Source of the DNA: Streptomyces formicae
GTDB lineage: Bacteria > Actinomycetota > Actinomycetes > Streptomycetales > Streptomycetaceae
Assembly: GCF_002556545.1 (NCBI RefSeq)
Contig: NZ_CP022685.1
Coordinates: forward strand, 1,488,001-1,552,000
Direction: 5' to 3'
Length of the DNA: 64,000 bases
Part shown: positions 40,201 to 60,166 of the stretch, piece by piece
Position numbering within the stretch: position 1 is the first letter of the stretch
Layout: each line of letters starts with the position of its first letter
Position numbers and translations under genes: made by a program
Notes under the pieces: model-generated
Database searches by the model: none
Told to the model about the DNA's origin: nothing
Seen by the model: the letters and a program-made list of their open reading frames with translations, nothing else

Positions 40201-40265
40201 TCTACCGGAAGCTGGGCATCAACTCGCGGGCCGCGCTGGTGCACTTCATGGCCGAGACGGGCTGA
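37248..40265 (+). CDS. LAL-family large ATP-binding LuxR regulator
   Basis: A 1,005-residue activator. The N-terminal ATPase has Walker A GDPGTGKTR and Walker B LVLLIDDLQWADP. A long helical repeat region follows. The C-terminal LuxR helix-turn-helix reads LTDRERQVAVIAGTGKRTREIAEQLRLSPRTIDVHLTRIYRKLGI. I chose GTG 37248, 8 nt after AAGGGAG; the frame is open to 37035, but that stretch is AT-rich and lacks a ribosome site. LAL proteins (for example PikD, RapH) are typical pathway-specific activators of type I PKS clusters. The first roughly 130 codons use noticeably more A/T-ending codons than the rest. It converges with the ferredoxin gene across a strong hairpin. Confidence 0.93.
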   Translation: MVPTDVVTDNRGQFCDIRADQMCQFTTILENLEETGGLVVELAGDPGTGKTRMLTRFADEARRQGYQVLRTGCTTVTQNHPFRALAQLLHTNPADYSDTQSDELVTLLRDLAAAPSRDVPDSPPHTPGGSRCLMLHRVRHLLQGRAKTGLVLLIDDLQWADPGTLEVVDYLLSWPVTAPLLLVAAHRPRQSALRLQDALGHAVGLGTARRIDLPPLTLAESAHLTGLPEDGPDLLALHQESRGNPLYLRALAESAQQPVDAVFDAQGLPPGWFSSRLLAELAQLTPDETSIISAAAMLGDRFALEDLTEVAAMDPDRACRASARLSERDLFRPAGPGLQLTFRHPLMRQVVFADLDHCWRRTARGHVVTMRSRAGTPAVELAPLLEEVPPTSGDEDRHVLAQAAVEIMATDPDTACRWIRIALRAVPEGGEYSAERVELLTALARAQGLADAPQGALEVSDEMLALVPAEPRAPRVRMVVYTALLDCSLGRHGRADELLGAELRRVGDPDTDEEAALAASLTVARELVACVSGTLPDAEQLRAAVRWARRGGDRADELGALSLLAARQVTLGQSAQAEAAVDACAGAADSLIDAELAAHPEYLGVLGWAECMLGRPAEAESHLQRGVRLAERSHETHLLPTLLNQLATVRYQSGRFVEAREAAASAQRVAPRTGSSHAVRLAATLEAVAAAQTTHDVRAARRAAELSEALMPVPLGPLSRDGHWHVSAALWLADAVRDCVHPAQWSTTAIAAFGGPQLPRVPASLRPLACELLAEAAARAGRPDPTWADRAEAVARPSSPAHRAHALAARAHVLTGPDAARQAADRYQEAARLFASAGMTGQQARTLLLAAPRLAEAGHPLRALALLERADELAEWCGSLALRKRIVQQRLRLPKARPQQRPPVSPPDAVTGASRVPTATPAVASPASGTGRAVAAARVPVTPLTPLTDRERQVAVIAGTGKRTREIAEQLRLSPRTIDVHLTRIYRKLGINSRAALVHFMAETG

Positions 40266-40280
40266 GCACCGATACGGCGA

Positions 40281-40317
40281 GGCCGGGGCCACGGGGTGCT
40301 CCCCCGTGGCCCCGGCC
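40281..40317. terminator. Strong bidirectional terminator hairpin between LAL and ferredoxin genes
   Basis: A perfect 16-bp stem (GGCCGGGGCCACGGGG at 40281-40296 pairing with 40302-40317) and a TGCTC loop, between convergent stops at 40265 and 40327. It is a typical GC-rich actinobacterial terminator without a long U-tract. Confidence 0.85.
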
Positions 40318-40326
40318 CGTTCCCCG

Positions 40327-40539
40327 TCACCCGACGTGCGCGTCCTCGTCGAGCAGGATCGCCCGCTCGGGGCAGGCCCGCGCGCCGCGCCGGGCGGCGT
40401 CCTCCGAGCCCGCCGTGACCACGAACTCCCCCATGTCGTTGGTGCCGAGGTCGCTCACCTCGTAGACCCCTGGGGCCAGCGCGGCACACATGCCGTGGCC
40501 CATGCACAGGTCCTCTTCCACCCGGCCCTTCATGCTCAC
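40327..40539 (-). CDS. 3Fe-4S ferredoxin, P450 redox partner
   Basis: A 70-residue ferredoxin. Cys12, Cys18 and Cys56 (LCMGHGMC and RACPERA) give the C-x5-C ... C-P pattern of single-cluster 3Fe-4S ferredoxins that serve Streptomyces P450s. GTG 40539 overlaps the P450 stop (GTGA) and has AGGAGG 7 nt upstream; the ATG two codons later lacks that spacing. Its coupling to the P450 implies a dedicated electron donor. No ferredoxin reductase is in the window, so a housekeeping one must be used. Confidence 0.93.
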   Translation of the reverse strand: MSMKGRVEEDLCMGHGMCAALAPGVYEVSDLGTNDMGEFVVTAGSEDAARRGARACPERAILLDEDAHVG

Positions 40540-41795
40540 TGTCCGTCCTCCTGTCCGTCCTCGAAGACGAGGTCGAGGTTGAGCAGACCGCGGGTCGGCG
40601 AGTAGTGCCGGATCGGGCGGCTGTCCGGCGCCTGCCGGTAGGCGGGCAGGCGGGTGTGCCACTCCTCCAGGGCGATCTGGATGATGCGGCGTGCCACGTG
40701 CATGCCGAGGCAGCGGTGCGGGCCCACGCCGAACGCCAGCTGGCGGGTCGTCTCGCGCTCGAAGTTCACCTCGTGCGGGTTCTCGAAGACGTCCGGGTCC
40801 AGGCCCGACATGCCCCAGGACAGGAGCACCCGGTCGCCCTTGCGCATCGTGACGCCGTGCCGCTCCACGTCCTGGGTGACCAGGCGGCCCGTGGAGGACA
40901 CCGGCTCGTGGCGCAGGAGTTCCTGGACGACGGCCGGGATCTTCTCCGGCTCGGCGACGATCAGCCGCTGGGTCTCGGGGTGCTTGCTCAGGTAGTCGAA
41001 GACCATGCTGAGCGCGGCCGTCGTGCTGTCCAGGCTGGCCAGCATGGAGACGAACAGGGCGTTGACCATCTCGTCCTGCGTCGGCGGCCTGCCGTCGTAG
41101 GTGGTGCGCAGCATCTGGCTGATGACGTCGCGGCGGCCCTCGGTGTCCTCCGCCCTGCGCCGGTCGATGGCGTCGCTGAAGAACTGCCACAGCGGCCGGT
41201 TGGCCTCGCGTAGCTCGGCGTCGGTGCGGGCGTTGGGGATGCCCTCGCGGCGCAGCCAGTTCTTGTGGTCGAGGAGCGACTTGAGGTACTCGCGGCCGAT
41301 CCCGAAGTTGATGAGGAAGGTCTCGGCGGGCAGCTCCACGGCGAACTCGGAGACGAACTCGCAGGAGTCGCGCCCCTCGATCTTGGCGATGGCGTCCGCG
41401 GCCGCCTGCCGTATCTGCGGGGTGAAGTGGTTGACCACACCGGGGTTGAACAGGCTCGAAAGCGTCTGGCGCCACTTGCGGTGCTCGTCGCCGTCGAGCT
41501 GGATGGGGATCTGCTTCTCGGGGAAGATCTGCCGGTGCGGGATGGCGAGTTCGGCGCTGGAGAAGATCTCCGGGGTGCGCGCCGCCCACTCGATGTCCTC
41601 GTAGCGGGTCAGGATCCAGAAGCCGCCCGCCTCCTCGGAGCGGAAGATCGGCCCCGCCTCGCGCATCTCCTCCCAGTGGGAGACCGGGTCCTGCTGGAGC
41701 CAGGGCTGGTAGAGGCTCCAGGCCCGGGTCCGGTCCGCCAGCGAGACCGGGCACCCGGGCGCGGTCTGCTCCTGGGCTGTGTCCGTCATCTTCAT
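40536..41795 (-). CDS. Cytochrome P450 tailoring hydroxylase
   Basis: A 419-residue soluble bacterial P450. The heme ligand loop is FGVGPHRCLGMHVA, the ExxR motif is in QELLRHEPV, and the N-terminal region shows WILTRYEDIEWAARTPEIFSS. The I-helix reads MLASLDSTTAA, so the usual A/G-G-x-D/E-T is altered (Ser for Gly, Ser for the first Thr). ATG 41795 gives an ATGA overlap with the flavoprotein stop, matching the coupling style of this operon; ATG 41789 (MTDTAQ) is an alternative. It lies in the order PKS C, flavoprotein, P450, ferredoxin, so a hydroxylation or epoxidation of the polyketide is expected. Confidence 0.93.
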   Translation of the reverse strand: MKMTDTAQEQTAPGCPVSLADRTRAWSLYQPWLQQDPVSHWEEMREAGPIFRSEEAGGFWILTRYEDIEWAARTPEIFSSAELAIPHRQIFPEKQIPIQLDGDEHRKWRQTLSSLFNPGVVNHFTPQIRQAAADAIAKIEGRDSCEFVSEFAVELPAETFLINFGIGREYLKSLLDHKNWLRREGIPNARTDAELREANRPLWQFFSDAIDRRRAEDTEGRRDVISQMLRTTYDGRPPTQDEMVNALFVSMLASLDSTTAALSMVFDYLSKHPETQRLIVAEPEKIPAVVQELLRHEPVSSTGRLVTQDVERHGVTMRKGDRVLLSWGMSGLDPDVFENPHEVNFERETTRQLAFGVGPHRCLGMHVARRIIQIALEEWHTRLPAYRQAPDSRPIRHYSPTRGLLNLDLVFEDGQEDGQ

Positions 41796-43306
41796 TCCTT
41801 TCCTGTCGCGGGCGCGGCGGGTTCGCCGAACCAGGTCCGCAGCGCGTGTTCGAGTCCCTTGCCGTCGGAGCCGCCGTCGGCCCACGCGATGTGCCCGTCG
41901 GGGCGGATGAGCACCGCCGCGGCTCCGATCTCCGGCGCCGGGCGCGCCGTCACCGTGTCCACCCGGTCCGCCCAGCCCTCGGGCCACGCACCCGTGGCCG
42001 CGCCGTCGGTGAGGTCGACGAGCACGCCTCGGCCGCCGCGCAGCAGCGCACCGACGCTGCTGTCGCCCGCCGCCGTGCTCAGGGCGACGTCGCGGACGGG
42101 CTGCCCCGTCAGGGGGTGCGGTTCGCCCTCGACCGGGTCACCGGCGGGGACCGTGCCCTCGGGCGGGTAGCCGAAGGCTGCGGTGGCCTCCATCAGGTGC
42201 TGGTTGACCGACCCGTGGCGGGTCAGCTCGGTGAGCATGTCCCGCAGCGGCGTCATCTCGGCCAGCGGGTGCATCAGGCTCATCTGGGCCCGGGAGTGGC
42301 GGGCGACGCGCTCGCCGACCGGGCGCCGTTCGGCCTCGTAGGTGTCGAGCAGCGCGGGCGGCGCCCAGCCGCGCAGGGTGGCGGCGAGCTTCCAGCCGAG
42401 GTTGAAGGCGTCGTGCAGGCCGGTGTTGAGGCCCTGCGTCCCGGAGATGAACAGCTGGTGCGCGGCCTCGCCCGCCAGGAAGACGTTGCCGTCCCGGTAG
42501 CGCTCGGCCAGCCTCGTACGGCCGCCGTAGCGGTACGAGAAGTGGGTGGTCGCGATCTCCACCTCGCGTCCCCGGACCCTGCGCACGCTGGCGAGGAGTT
42601 CCTCGGTGGTGACGGCGCCCGCGTCGGGATCGGGTTCGGTGTCGAACTCGATGGTCATCAGACGGGTCATGCCCGGCCGCAGCGGCAGGGCGCCGAAGAC
42701 CCCGGTCTCGTGCAGTCCGCTCTCGAACAAGTCGTGGTCGCCGCCGGTGAGTTCGACGTCCGCGAGCACCCCGTAGTAGCTCTTGCCGCCGCCGGGGAAG
42801 GGGATGCCCGCGATGCGGCGCACCGTGCTGTCGGGGCCGTCGCAGCCCACCAGGTAGCGTCCTTCGATCCGGTACGTCCCGTCCGCCCCGAGGACCTCGA
42901 CGCTCACTCCTGACGCGTCCTGGGTGAAGCCGGTGACCTCGCTGCCCCTGCGGACCTCGACGCCGAGCTCGGTGACCCACTGCTCCAGGAGGCGCTCGGC
43001 GCGCCACTGCGGGTAGGCGTGGGTGTACTCGCGCTCGTCGACCTCGGTGAGGTCGAGCCAGAGGAACCCGAAGGGCGTGCGCGGCCAGGCGAAGATCTCC
43101 TCGGGCGCGATGCGGTCGGCGAGGCCGCGCAGTCTCAGCAGGTCGAGGGAGCGGCTGTGGATCGCCATGCCCGCCGAGAACTCCTCGATCCCCTCCCTCT
43201 TGTCCAGGACGACGGCCTGGACTCCGGCCAGCGCCAGTTCGCCTGCCAGCAGCAGGCCGGTGGGGCCGCCGCCGGCGATGACGACCCTCTCGCTCGTTTC
43301 CGTCAT
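41792..43306 (-). CDS. Second FAD-dependent polyketide hydroxylase-type monooxygenase
   Basis: A 504-residue class A flavoprotein, paralogous to the one at 29104. It has VVIAGGGPTGLLLAGELA, the DG motif YLVGCDGPDSTVR and VFLAGEAAHQLFISGTQGLNTG. In that last motif the usual GDAAH-x2-PP-x-GGQG is changed: Asp to Glu, no Pro-Pro, and Thr for one Gly. The fold is otherwise complete and the protein is of normal length. ATG 43306 lies 7 nt after GAGGAG, 36 bp downstream of the PKS C stop, so it should be co-transcribed with PKS C. It probably oxidises the released or ACP-bound polyketide. Confidence 0.9.
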   Translation of the reverse strand: MTETSERVVIAGGGPTGLLLAGELALAGVQAVVLDKREGIEEFSAGMAIHSRSLDLLRLRGLADRIAPEEIFAWPRTPFGFLWLDLTEVDEREYTHAYPQWRAERLLEQWVTELGVEVRRGSEVTGFTQDASGVSVEVLGADGTYRIEGRYLVGCDGPDSTVRRIAGIPFPGGGKSYYGVLADVELTGGDHDLFESGLHETGVFGALPLRPGMTRLMTIEFDTEPDPDAGAVTTEELLASVRRVRGREVEIATTHFSYRYGGRTRLAERYRDGNVFLAGEAAHQLFISGTQGLNTGLHDAFNLGWKLAATLRGWAPPALLDTYEAERRPVGERVARHSRAQMSLMHPLAEMTPLRDMLTELTRHGSVNQHLMEATAAFGYPPEGTVPAGDPVEGEPHPLTGQPVRDVALSTAAGDSSVGALLRGGRGVLVDLTDGAATGAWPEGWADRVDTVTARPAPEIGAAAVLIRPDGHIAWADGGSDGKGLEHALRTWFGEPAAPATGKE

Positions 43307-43342
43307 TCGGGGCTCCTCAGGGTGTGCGGTGGGGGTCGGCCT

Positions 43343-55330
<11,988 letters not shown>

Positions 55331-55387
55331 TCGACGCGTACTCCCTTGGGGCAAGTCCGGGGTGGTCGGTGGAGGGCCAGCCTCGCC

Positions 55388-55424
55388 AAGGGGTCTTACG
55401 AACCCCTTTGCACGCCCTAAAGCG
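55388..55424 (-). promoter_or_regulatory. PKS C upstream element: inverted repeat and CGCTTTAG block
   Basis: The 102 bp between lanC and PKS C contain AAGGGGT (55388-55394) and ACCCCTT (55402-55408) around a 7-nt loop, and CTAAAGCG (55417-55424). On the coding strand the order is CGCTTTAG, AAAG, TAAG, CCCC, with the same spacing as upstream of PKS B. The distance from CTAAAGCG to the start codon is 86 nt here and 87 nt at PKS B. Confidence 0.55.
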
Positions 55425-55432
55425 CGGCCGCC

Positions 55433-56848
55433 TCAGCTCATCAGGAGCGCCGCGTCCCAGGCTCCGGCGTCCGGGCCGAGCGTCCTGCCGCGGCGGACGT
55501 CGGCGTAGGAGGCGAGCGCGAGCGCGGCGCCCGCGGCGCCGTCGAGCAGGGCGGGGCTGTCGAGCAGGTGGGCGGCGCCGGGTCCGCCGTCGTTCCCCGG
55601 GGCCCCCGCGCCCGGGACGTGCTCGACGTACTGGCGGAAGCCGAAAGCCGCGCTCTCGTCGAAGCAGTCGACGAGCCCCCGCACGGCACGGTCCACGCCG
55701 TCCCACAGCTCCGGGTCGCCCGTCTCCGCCACCATCCGGAGCCCGGCCTGCACCAGGCCCGCCCTGCCGTGGCAGAGGCCGGGGTCGTGCTCCATGGAGG
55801 CGGGCACCGGGCGCCGCAGCGCGGCCCTTACCGCGTCGGCAGCGCGGGCCCGCACCTTGATGTCGCCGAGCGCCCGGCCCGCCAGGTGCAGGGAGCCCGC
55901 GATGCCGGACGCGCCGTAGCACCAGCCCGCCCTGGCGGTCCGTGCCGCTTCGACGGGGGCCTGCCCCGTCTCCTCCTCGTAGGAGAGGCGCCCGGGCCAG
56001 TACGCGCCCCACTGGTCGGTGTGTTCCTTGCCGAGCACCCAGTCGGTGATGGTCCTGATGGCCTCGGGGCCGCCCGGCACCCGGTGGCCCGCGAGGTCGG
56101 CGAGCGAGAGGAGGGCGAGCGGGCCCGAAATGCCGTGTGCCACACCGACGTTGAGGTCTCCGCGCGGGAAGGCGTCCCGGTCGCGGGGCACGACGTACCG
56201 GCCGGGGTCGCACCACCAGCCGGGCACCTCCCTGCCGCCGACCCGGACCGGTCGGGCGAGACCCGCGAACAGGGCGAGCACCTCCGCGAGGACGTGCGCG
56301 GCGCGCTCGTCGCCGCCGTCCGCGGCGAGCAGCAGGAGGCGGCCCTGCCGGGCGAGTCCGGCCACCGCGTCGTACTCCAGGTAGGAGAGCCCTGGACCGC
56401 TGTGCGCAAGGCGCGCGGCCAGGCGCCGGACGCCCGCTTCGGTGAAGGAGGCGTGCGCCGCCGTACTGCGCGCGAGCAGCTTCGCGTACCCTCCGGAGAC
56501 TCTGGCGTGCAGCCGCGCGGGCAGGATCAGGTCGCCCGCGGCGGCCGGACCGTGCCGGGCGACTCCCGCGGCCGCGGCGGCCAGATGGGCATGGGCCGCC
56601 CGCGCCCACACCGCGTCGCCCCGGGCCGCCCTGTGGGTGTGCAGCAGGGCGACCCCGGCATGACCGAGCAGGACCGACGCGGGCTGCCAGCCGGGCAGCA
56701 TCAGACCGGGCGGCGCGGCCGCGAAAGCCTCCCTCGCGATGTCCGCGACAGCCTCCGGCTCACGCAGCCGGTCGCCGACCGCATGCGCGATCTCCAGCGC
56801 CCGATCGGGAAGACGCGCCTCGTCGGGGAGTTCCGCCAAGGTCCTCAT
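55433..56848 (-). CDS. Lanthionine cyclase, LanC family
   Basis: A 471-residue LanC-like cyclase that adds Cys thiols to dehydroamino acids to form (methyl)lanthionine rings. Zinc ligands are present: Cys in GWCYGASGIAG and Cys-His in DPGLCHGRAG. The upstream HGISGPLALLSLA repeat motif and the alpha-toroid spacing also fit LanC. ATG 56848 is in a 4-bp ATGA overlap with the LanB stop, so the pair is translationally coupled. The extra N-terminal 100 or so residues are alpha-helical and Ala-rich. Its stop is 102 bp from the PKS C start on the same strand. Confidence 0.93.
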   Translation of the reverse strand: MRTLAELPDEARLPDRALEIAHAVGDRLREPEAVADIAREAFAAAPPGLMLPGWQPASVLLGHAGVALLHTHRAARGDAVWARAAHAHLAAAAAGVARHGPAAAGDLILPARLHARVSGGYAKLLARSTAAHASFTEAGVRRLAARLAHSGPGLSYLEYDAVAGLARQGRLLLLAADGGDERAAHVLAEVLALFAGLARPVRVGGREVPGWWCDPGRYVVPRDRDAFPRGDLNVGVAHGISGPLALLSLADLAGHRVPGGPEAIRTITDWVLGKEHTDQWGAYWPGRLSYEEETGQAPVEAARTARAGWCYGASGIAGSLHLAGRALGDIKVRARAADAVRAALRRPVPASMEHDPGLCHGRAGLVQAGLRMVAETGDPELWDGVDRAVRGLVDCFDESAAFGFRQYVEHVPGAGAPGNDGGPGAAHLLDSPALLDGAAGAALALASYADVRRGRTLGPDAGAWDAALLMS

Positions 56849-59800
56849 CTGCCGTGCCGCTTCCTGTCGAGACGCAGCGCGAGCGCCTCGCGCGCGACGG
56901 TGTGGGCGAGCACTTCCGCTTCCTGCCGGGTCCCGAGGAGCCGGTTGCAGTGCATGTGCGCGAGGCTCATGGCGACGGAGGCCCTGCGGTGCGGGGGCAC
57001 TCCTTCGGCGGCGAGCGCGGCACGCAGCTCGGCGAGCGCCCGTGCGCGGTCCGCCCAGCGGGCGGGGAGCGGGCCGGGGTCCTCGCCGGGCGGCACGTCC
57101 GGTCCCGGCGGCCGTACCCGGCCCTCGCCGTCGAGCCGGTCGGCGGCCGCGTTCTTCCACTGGCGCGACACGTCACCGCGCCGGGCCAGGATCCGTTCGC
57201 CGCCGAGCCAGCCCAGGACCTCGTCCGGGGTGCCGAGCCCGGTGAGGACGTCGAGGATGCCGAGGGCGGCGAGCACTTCCTCCGGCAGGTCTCCCGTCTC
57301 CTTGACGGGCAGGGCGAGTTGGGCCACCACCGCCGCGCTGTCGGCGCGGAAGACCCGCTCCGCGTGCCCGTGCGCGGCGGCGCCCCCGTAGCGTTCGGTC
57401 TCGGGGTCGTAGGTGTCGAGGACGAGACGCTGGACTAGCCCGGCGCCGCGCAGCCGCTCCGTCCAGCGGTTGAGTACGGGGAGCAGCGCCGACCAGAGCC
57501 GTGCGGGGTCGCCGTGGAAGCGGAGCCGCAGATGCGGGTCGGGGTCGGCGTAGCGGAGGAAGAACCAGCTGTCGACACCGGCGGAGGCGAGCGCCTGCGG
57601 GTCGATGATCTCGGGCAAGTGCCGTGTCATTACGGTGACTTGATGGGCGTCGGGCAGGTAGAGCTTGGCGTAGAGCCACTCGCCGCCGGGGAGGTGCGCG
57701 GCGCGGGCGCGGGACTCGGCCGAGGGCTCGACGAAGGGCTCGCGGAGGACCGCGCCGGCACTCCCCTGATCGGCGCTCATCCGCTCCCCCGCCACGAGCG
57801 GGAAGACGAACTCCGCCGCGTGCGCCCCCTCGGGCCCCCTCAGCCAGGACGTCCCCCACTCGGCCCCGTACCGCTCCACGACCGACAGGCCGCGTGAGCG
57901 CCTCAACTCCTCGCGCAGGACGTGCAGATGGAGCGGCTCTTCGAGGTCGAGGGCGATGCGGTGGTCGGCGCGGGTCAGCAGGACGTGCCGTGGCACGTCC
58001 CAGCGGCGCCGCCACCGCCCGGCACCGAGGGCGAAGCCCCGGTCCCCCGCCGCTCCCTCGGCGGCGTCGAGGAGTTCGCGGTCGGGCAGCCAACGGGCCG
58101 GGGCGAGCACGGTCCTGCCGCGCGTGACGCGGGGCTGGGCGGGCGCCGACGACCAGGCGCCCCAGTTCCAGGGGATGCACCAGTCGTGCCCCTCCTGCCC
58201 GAGTTCGAGCAGGAAGCGGGCGACGTGCGGCACGTGCCCGGTGGCGGGGTTGAGCATGGAGTACGACACCGGGCGCACCCGCCGTCCGCTCACGGTGTCG
58301 TACAAACGCAGCCCTTCGAGGTCGGCGTGGACGGCGAGGCGCGCCACGTCCAGGTCCGTCGTGCCGGGTTCCGCCGCGGGTCCGACCCCGAGCGGAATGC
58401 GGTGCGCGAGCCACTGGGGAACGGCGGCCACGTTGGCGGAGCGGATGACGCGGGGCCGGTAGGCGACGGTGGCCAGGAGCTCGTCGGTGGCCCCTGCGGC
58501 CGCGCCGCGCCGCACCAGCTCCCCCACCCGCGCGGTGTCCGCGCCCCACACGGAGGCGAACCTGCTGAAGGTGGCACCGCCCAGGGGCGAGCCCGGGTTG
58601 GCGCCGAGCAGCAGCCGAAAGTCCCCTTCGCACAGGTCCTGCCAGCTGCGCGCGACGAGTTCGGCGCCGATCTCCAGGGAGGCGGGTACGCGGCGGCCCT
58701 CGGGCGGCGCGAGGGCGTCGAGCGCGGCGTCGTCGAGCTCCACCTCGGCGGGCCGCCCGCTGTCGCCCCGGGAAGCGCCGCGGAAGGCGCCGAGGAAGAG
58801 TTCGGCGAGGGCGCGATCACGCCGGTCCGCCTCGGGGTGCGGCTCCGGCCGTGCGCCCGGTCCCTTGCGATAGGAGTCGGGCAGGCCCAACCCGCGTCCC
58901 TCGTCGAGGAGTTCGAGGACGGGCACGAGGCGGTCGGTGCCGTACCGCTCCAGGAAGGCGAGGTGGTAGTCGCGCAGGTGCGGGCTCCCTGACCGGATCA
59001 GCGAGGTGCGCCACAGCGTGCTCGCCGCCCGCTCGGCCTCGCGCTCCACCGCGTGCGGCAGCACGAGTTCGGCGGCCAGGCGCAGATCGGACTGGACGAC
59101 GTCGTCGGCCGTGTGCAGCGCGCGCATCCGCCCGGTGACCTCGGCGAGCCCCCGGCCGCGCGCGGCCGGGGGCGCGGCGTCCAGCGCGGCGAGCTCCGCG
59201 GCGATCTCGCGCAGGGCGTCGGCGAAGGGGTGGTCCCAGCCGTCGACGCGCTCCAGGACGTGCGTCAGCGGTGCGGTGCAGTCGGGCGGCGGCGTGAGGT
59301 CGCTGAGCAGGAAGTGGCCCTGTGTGAGCTGGGTGATGCAGCGGTCCACCGCTTCGGCGGAGGCGTCGGGGAAACGCGCGGCGATCCGGGCGGCGAGGTC
59401 CGCCCAGGCGATCGGTTCGGCCGCGCACTCCAGGGCGTGGCGCACGACGGGCGCGAGCCGCACCGAGTGGGCCAGGCGCTGGGCCCCCGCGCCGTCGTGG
59501 AAGTCGACGAGCACGAGCCTGCCGTCCCGCTCGGCGCGCAGCCCGTTGGCGACCAGGCGGGTGCGCCGCAGCACCTCCGGCGTCGCCCGCAGGGTGGCGA
59601 GCACGGCGTCGAGCCAGGCGGCGTCCGGGCGGCTCGCGGCGTGGTGCCCGGTGCCGACGCGCTGCCGCGGCGCCGGGCCGAACCCGGCGAGCTCGACGCC
59701 CGCGAAGAGTCCGAAGGGCGTGGCGCGATAGGTCATCCGCAGGTGGTACTTGACCAGGGAGATCACCAGTCGCCGCAGCCGCCGCTCCTTGAGCGGTTCG

Positions 59801-60075
59801 CCCGCCGCCGCCCTGCGGGCCTCGCCCGCGAGGCTGGGGCTCGCCAGCTCGACCGCCGCCATGAAGTCCGACTGCCCGGTGAGCCTGGCGAGTTCGGCAC
59901 GGAGCGGGTCGGCCCCGGTCGTCTCCGCCACCGGCCCATCGGCCTGGGCCGTCTCCGCCACCACCACGTCGGGACCGGAGCGGCCGCCGCCCCGGTCCGG
60001 GGGAAGAGCGAGCACCGCCGCGCGCAGCAGCGCCACTCCCGCTGATCCGAATTCGACCTTGCCCTTCACGCGCAC
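56845..60075 (-). CDS. Class I lanthipeptide dehydratase, full-length LanB
   Basis: A 1,076-residue dehydratase carrying both halves of class I LanB. The N-terminal glutamylation region includes TGQSDFMAAVELASPSL and YHLRMTYRATPFGLFAGVEL. The C-terminal elimination domain (SpaB_C / thiopeptide-type) starts near WLYAKLYLPDAHQVTVMTRHL and includes SWFFLRYADPDPHLRLRFHG. It should convert Ser/Thr of the precursor at 60167-60313 to Dha/Dhb using glutamyl-tRNA. The start is uncertain: GTG 60075 gives MRVKGK, GTG 60069 is two codons later, and neither has a strong ribosome site. It lies 91 bp downstream of the precursor. Confidence 0.93.
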   Translation of the reverse strand: MRVKGKVEFGSAGVALLRAAVLALPPDRGGGRSGPDVVVAETAQADGPVAETTGADPLRAELARLTGQSDFMAAVELASPSLAGEARRAAAGEPLKERRLRRLVISLVKYHLRMTYRATPFGLFAGVELAGFGPAPRQRVGTGHHAASRPDAAWLDAVLATLRATPEVLRRTRLVANGLRAERDGRLVLVDFHDGAGAQRLAHSVRLAPVVRHALECAAEPIAWADLAARIAARFPDASAEAVDRCITQLTQGHFLLSDLTPPPDCTAPLTHVLERVDGWDHPFADALREIAAELAALDAAPPAARGRGLAEVTGRMRALHTADDVVQSDLRLAAELVLPHAVEREAERAASTLWRTSLIRSGSPHLRDYHLAFLERYGTDRLVPVLELLDEGRGLGLPDSYRKGPGARPEPHPEADRRDRALAELFLGAFRGASRGDSGRPAEVELDDAALDALAPPEGRRVPASLEIGAELVARSWQDLCEGDFRLLLGANPGSPLGGATFSRFASVWGADTARVGELVRRGAAAGATDELLATVAYRPRVIRSANVAAVPQWLAHRIPLGVGPAAEPGTTDLDVARLAVHADLEGLRLYDTVSGRRVRPVSYSMLNPATGHVPHVARFLLELGQEGHDWCIPWNWGAWSSAPAQPRVTRGRTVLAPARWLPDRELLDAAEGAAGDRGFALGAGRWRRRWDVPRHVLLTRADHRIALDLEEPLHLHVLREELRRSRGLSVVERYGAEWGTSWLRGPEGAHAAEFVFPLVAGERMSADQGSAGAVLREPFVEPSAESRARAAHLPGGEWLYAKLYLPDAHQVTVMTRHLPEIIDPQALASAGVDSWFFLRYADPDPHLRLRFHGDPARLWSALLPVLNRWTERLRGAGLVQRLVLDTYDPETERYGGAAAHGHAERVFRADSAAVVAQLALPVKETGDLPEEVLAALGILDVLTGLGTPDEVLGWLGGERILARRGDVSRQWKNAAADRLDGEGRVRPPGPDVPPGEDPGPLPARWADRARALAELRAALAAEGVPPHRRASVAMSLAHMHCNRLLGTRQEAEVLAHTVAREALALRLDRKRHGR

Positions 60076-60166
60076 CCGCCCACTCGTCCCGGTCGCAGCC
60101 CTGTCTCGATACGCCCGTGCCGGGCGGCGCGCATCACCTGCGCATCGCCCGGCACGAGTCGGTGGA

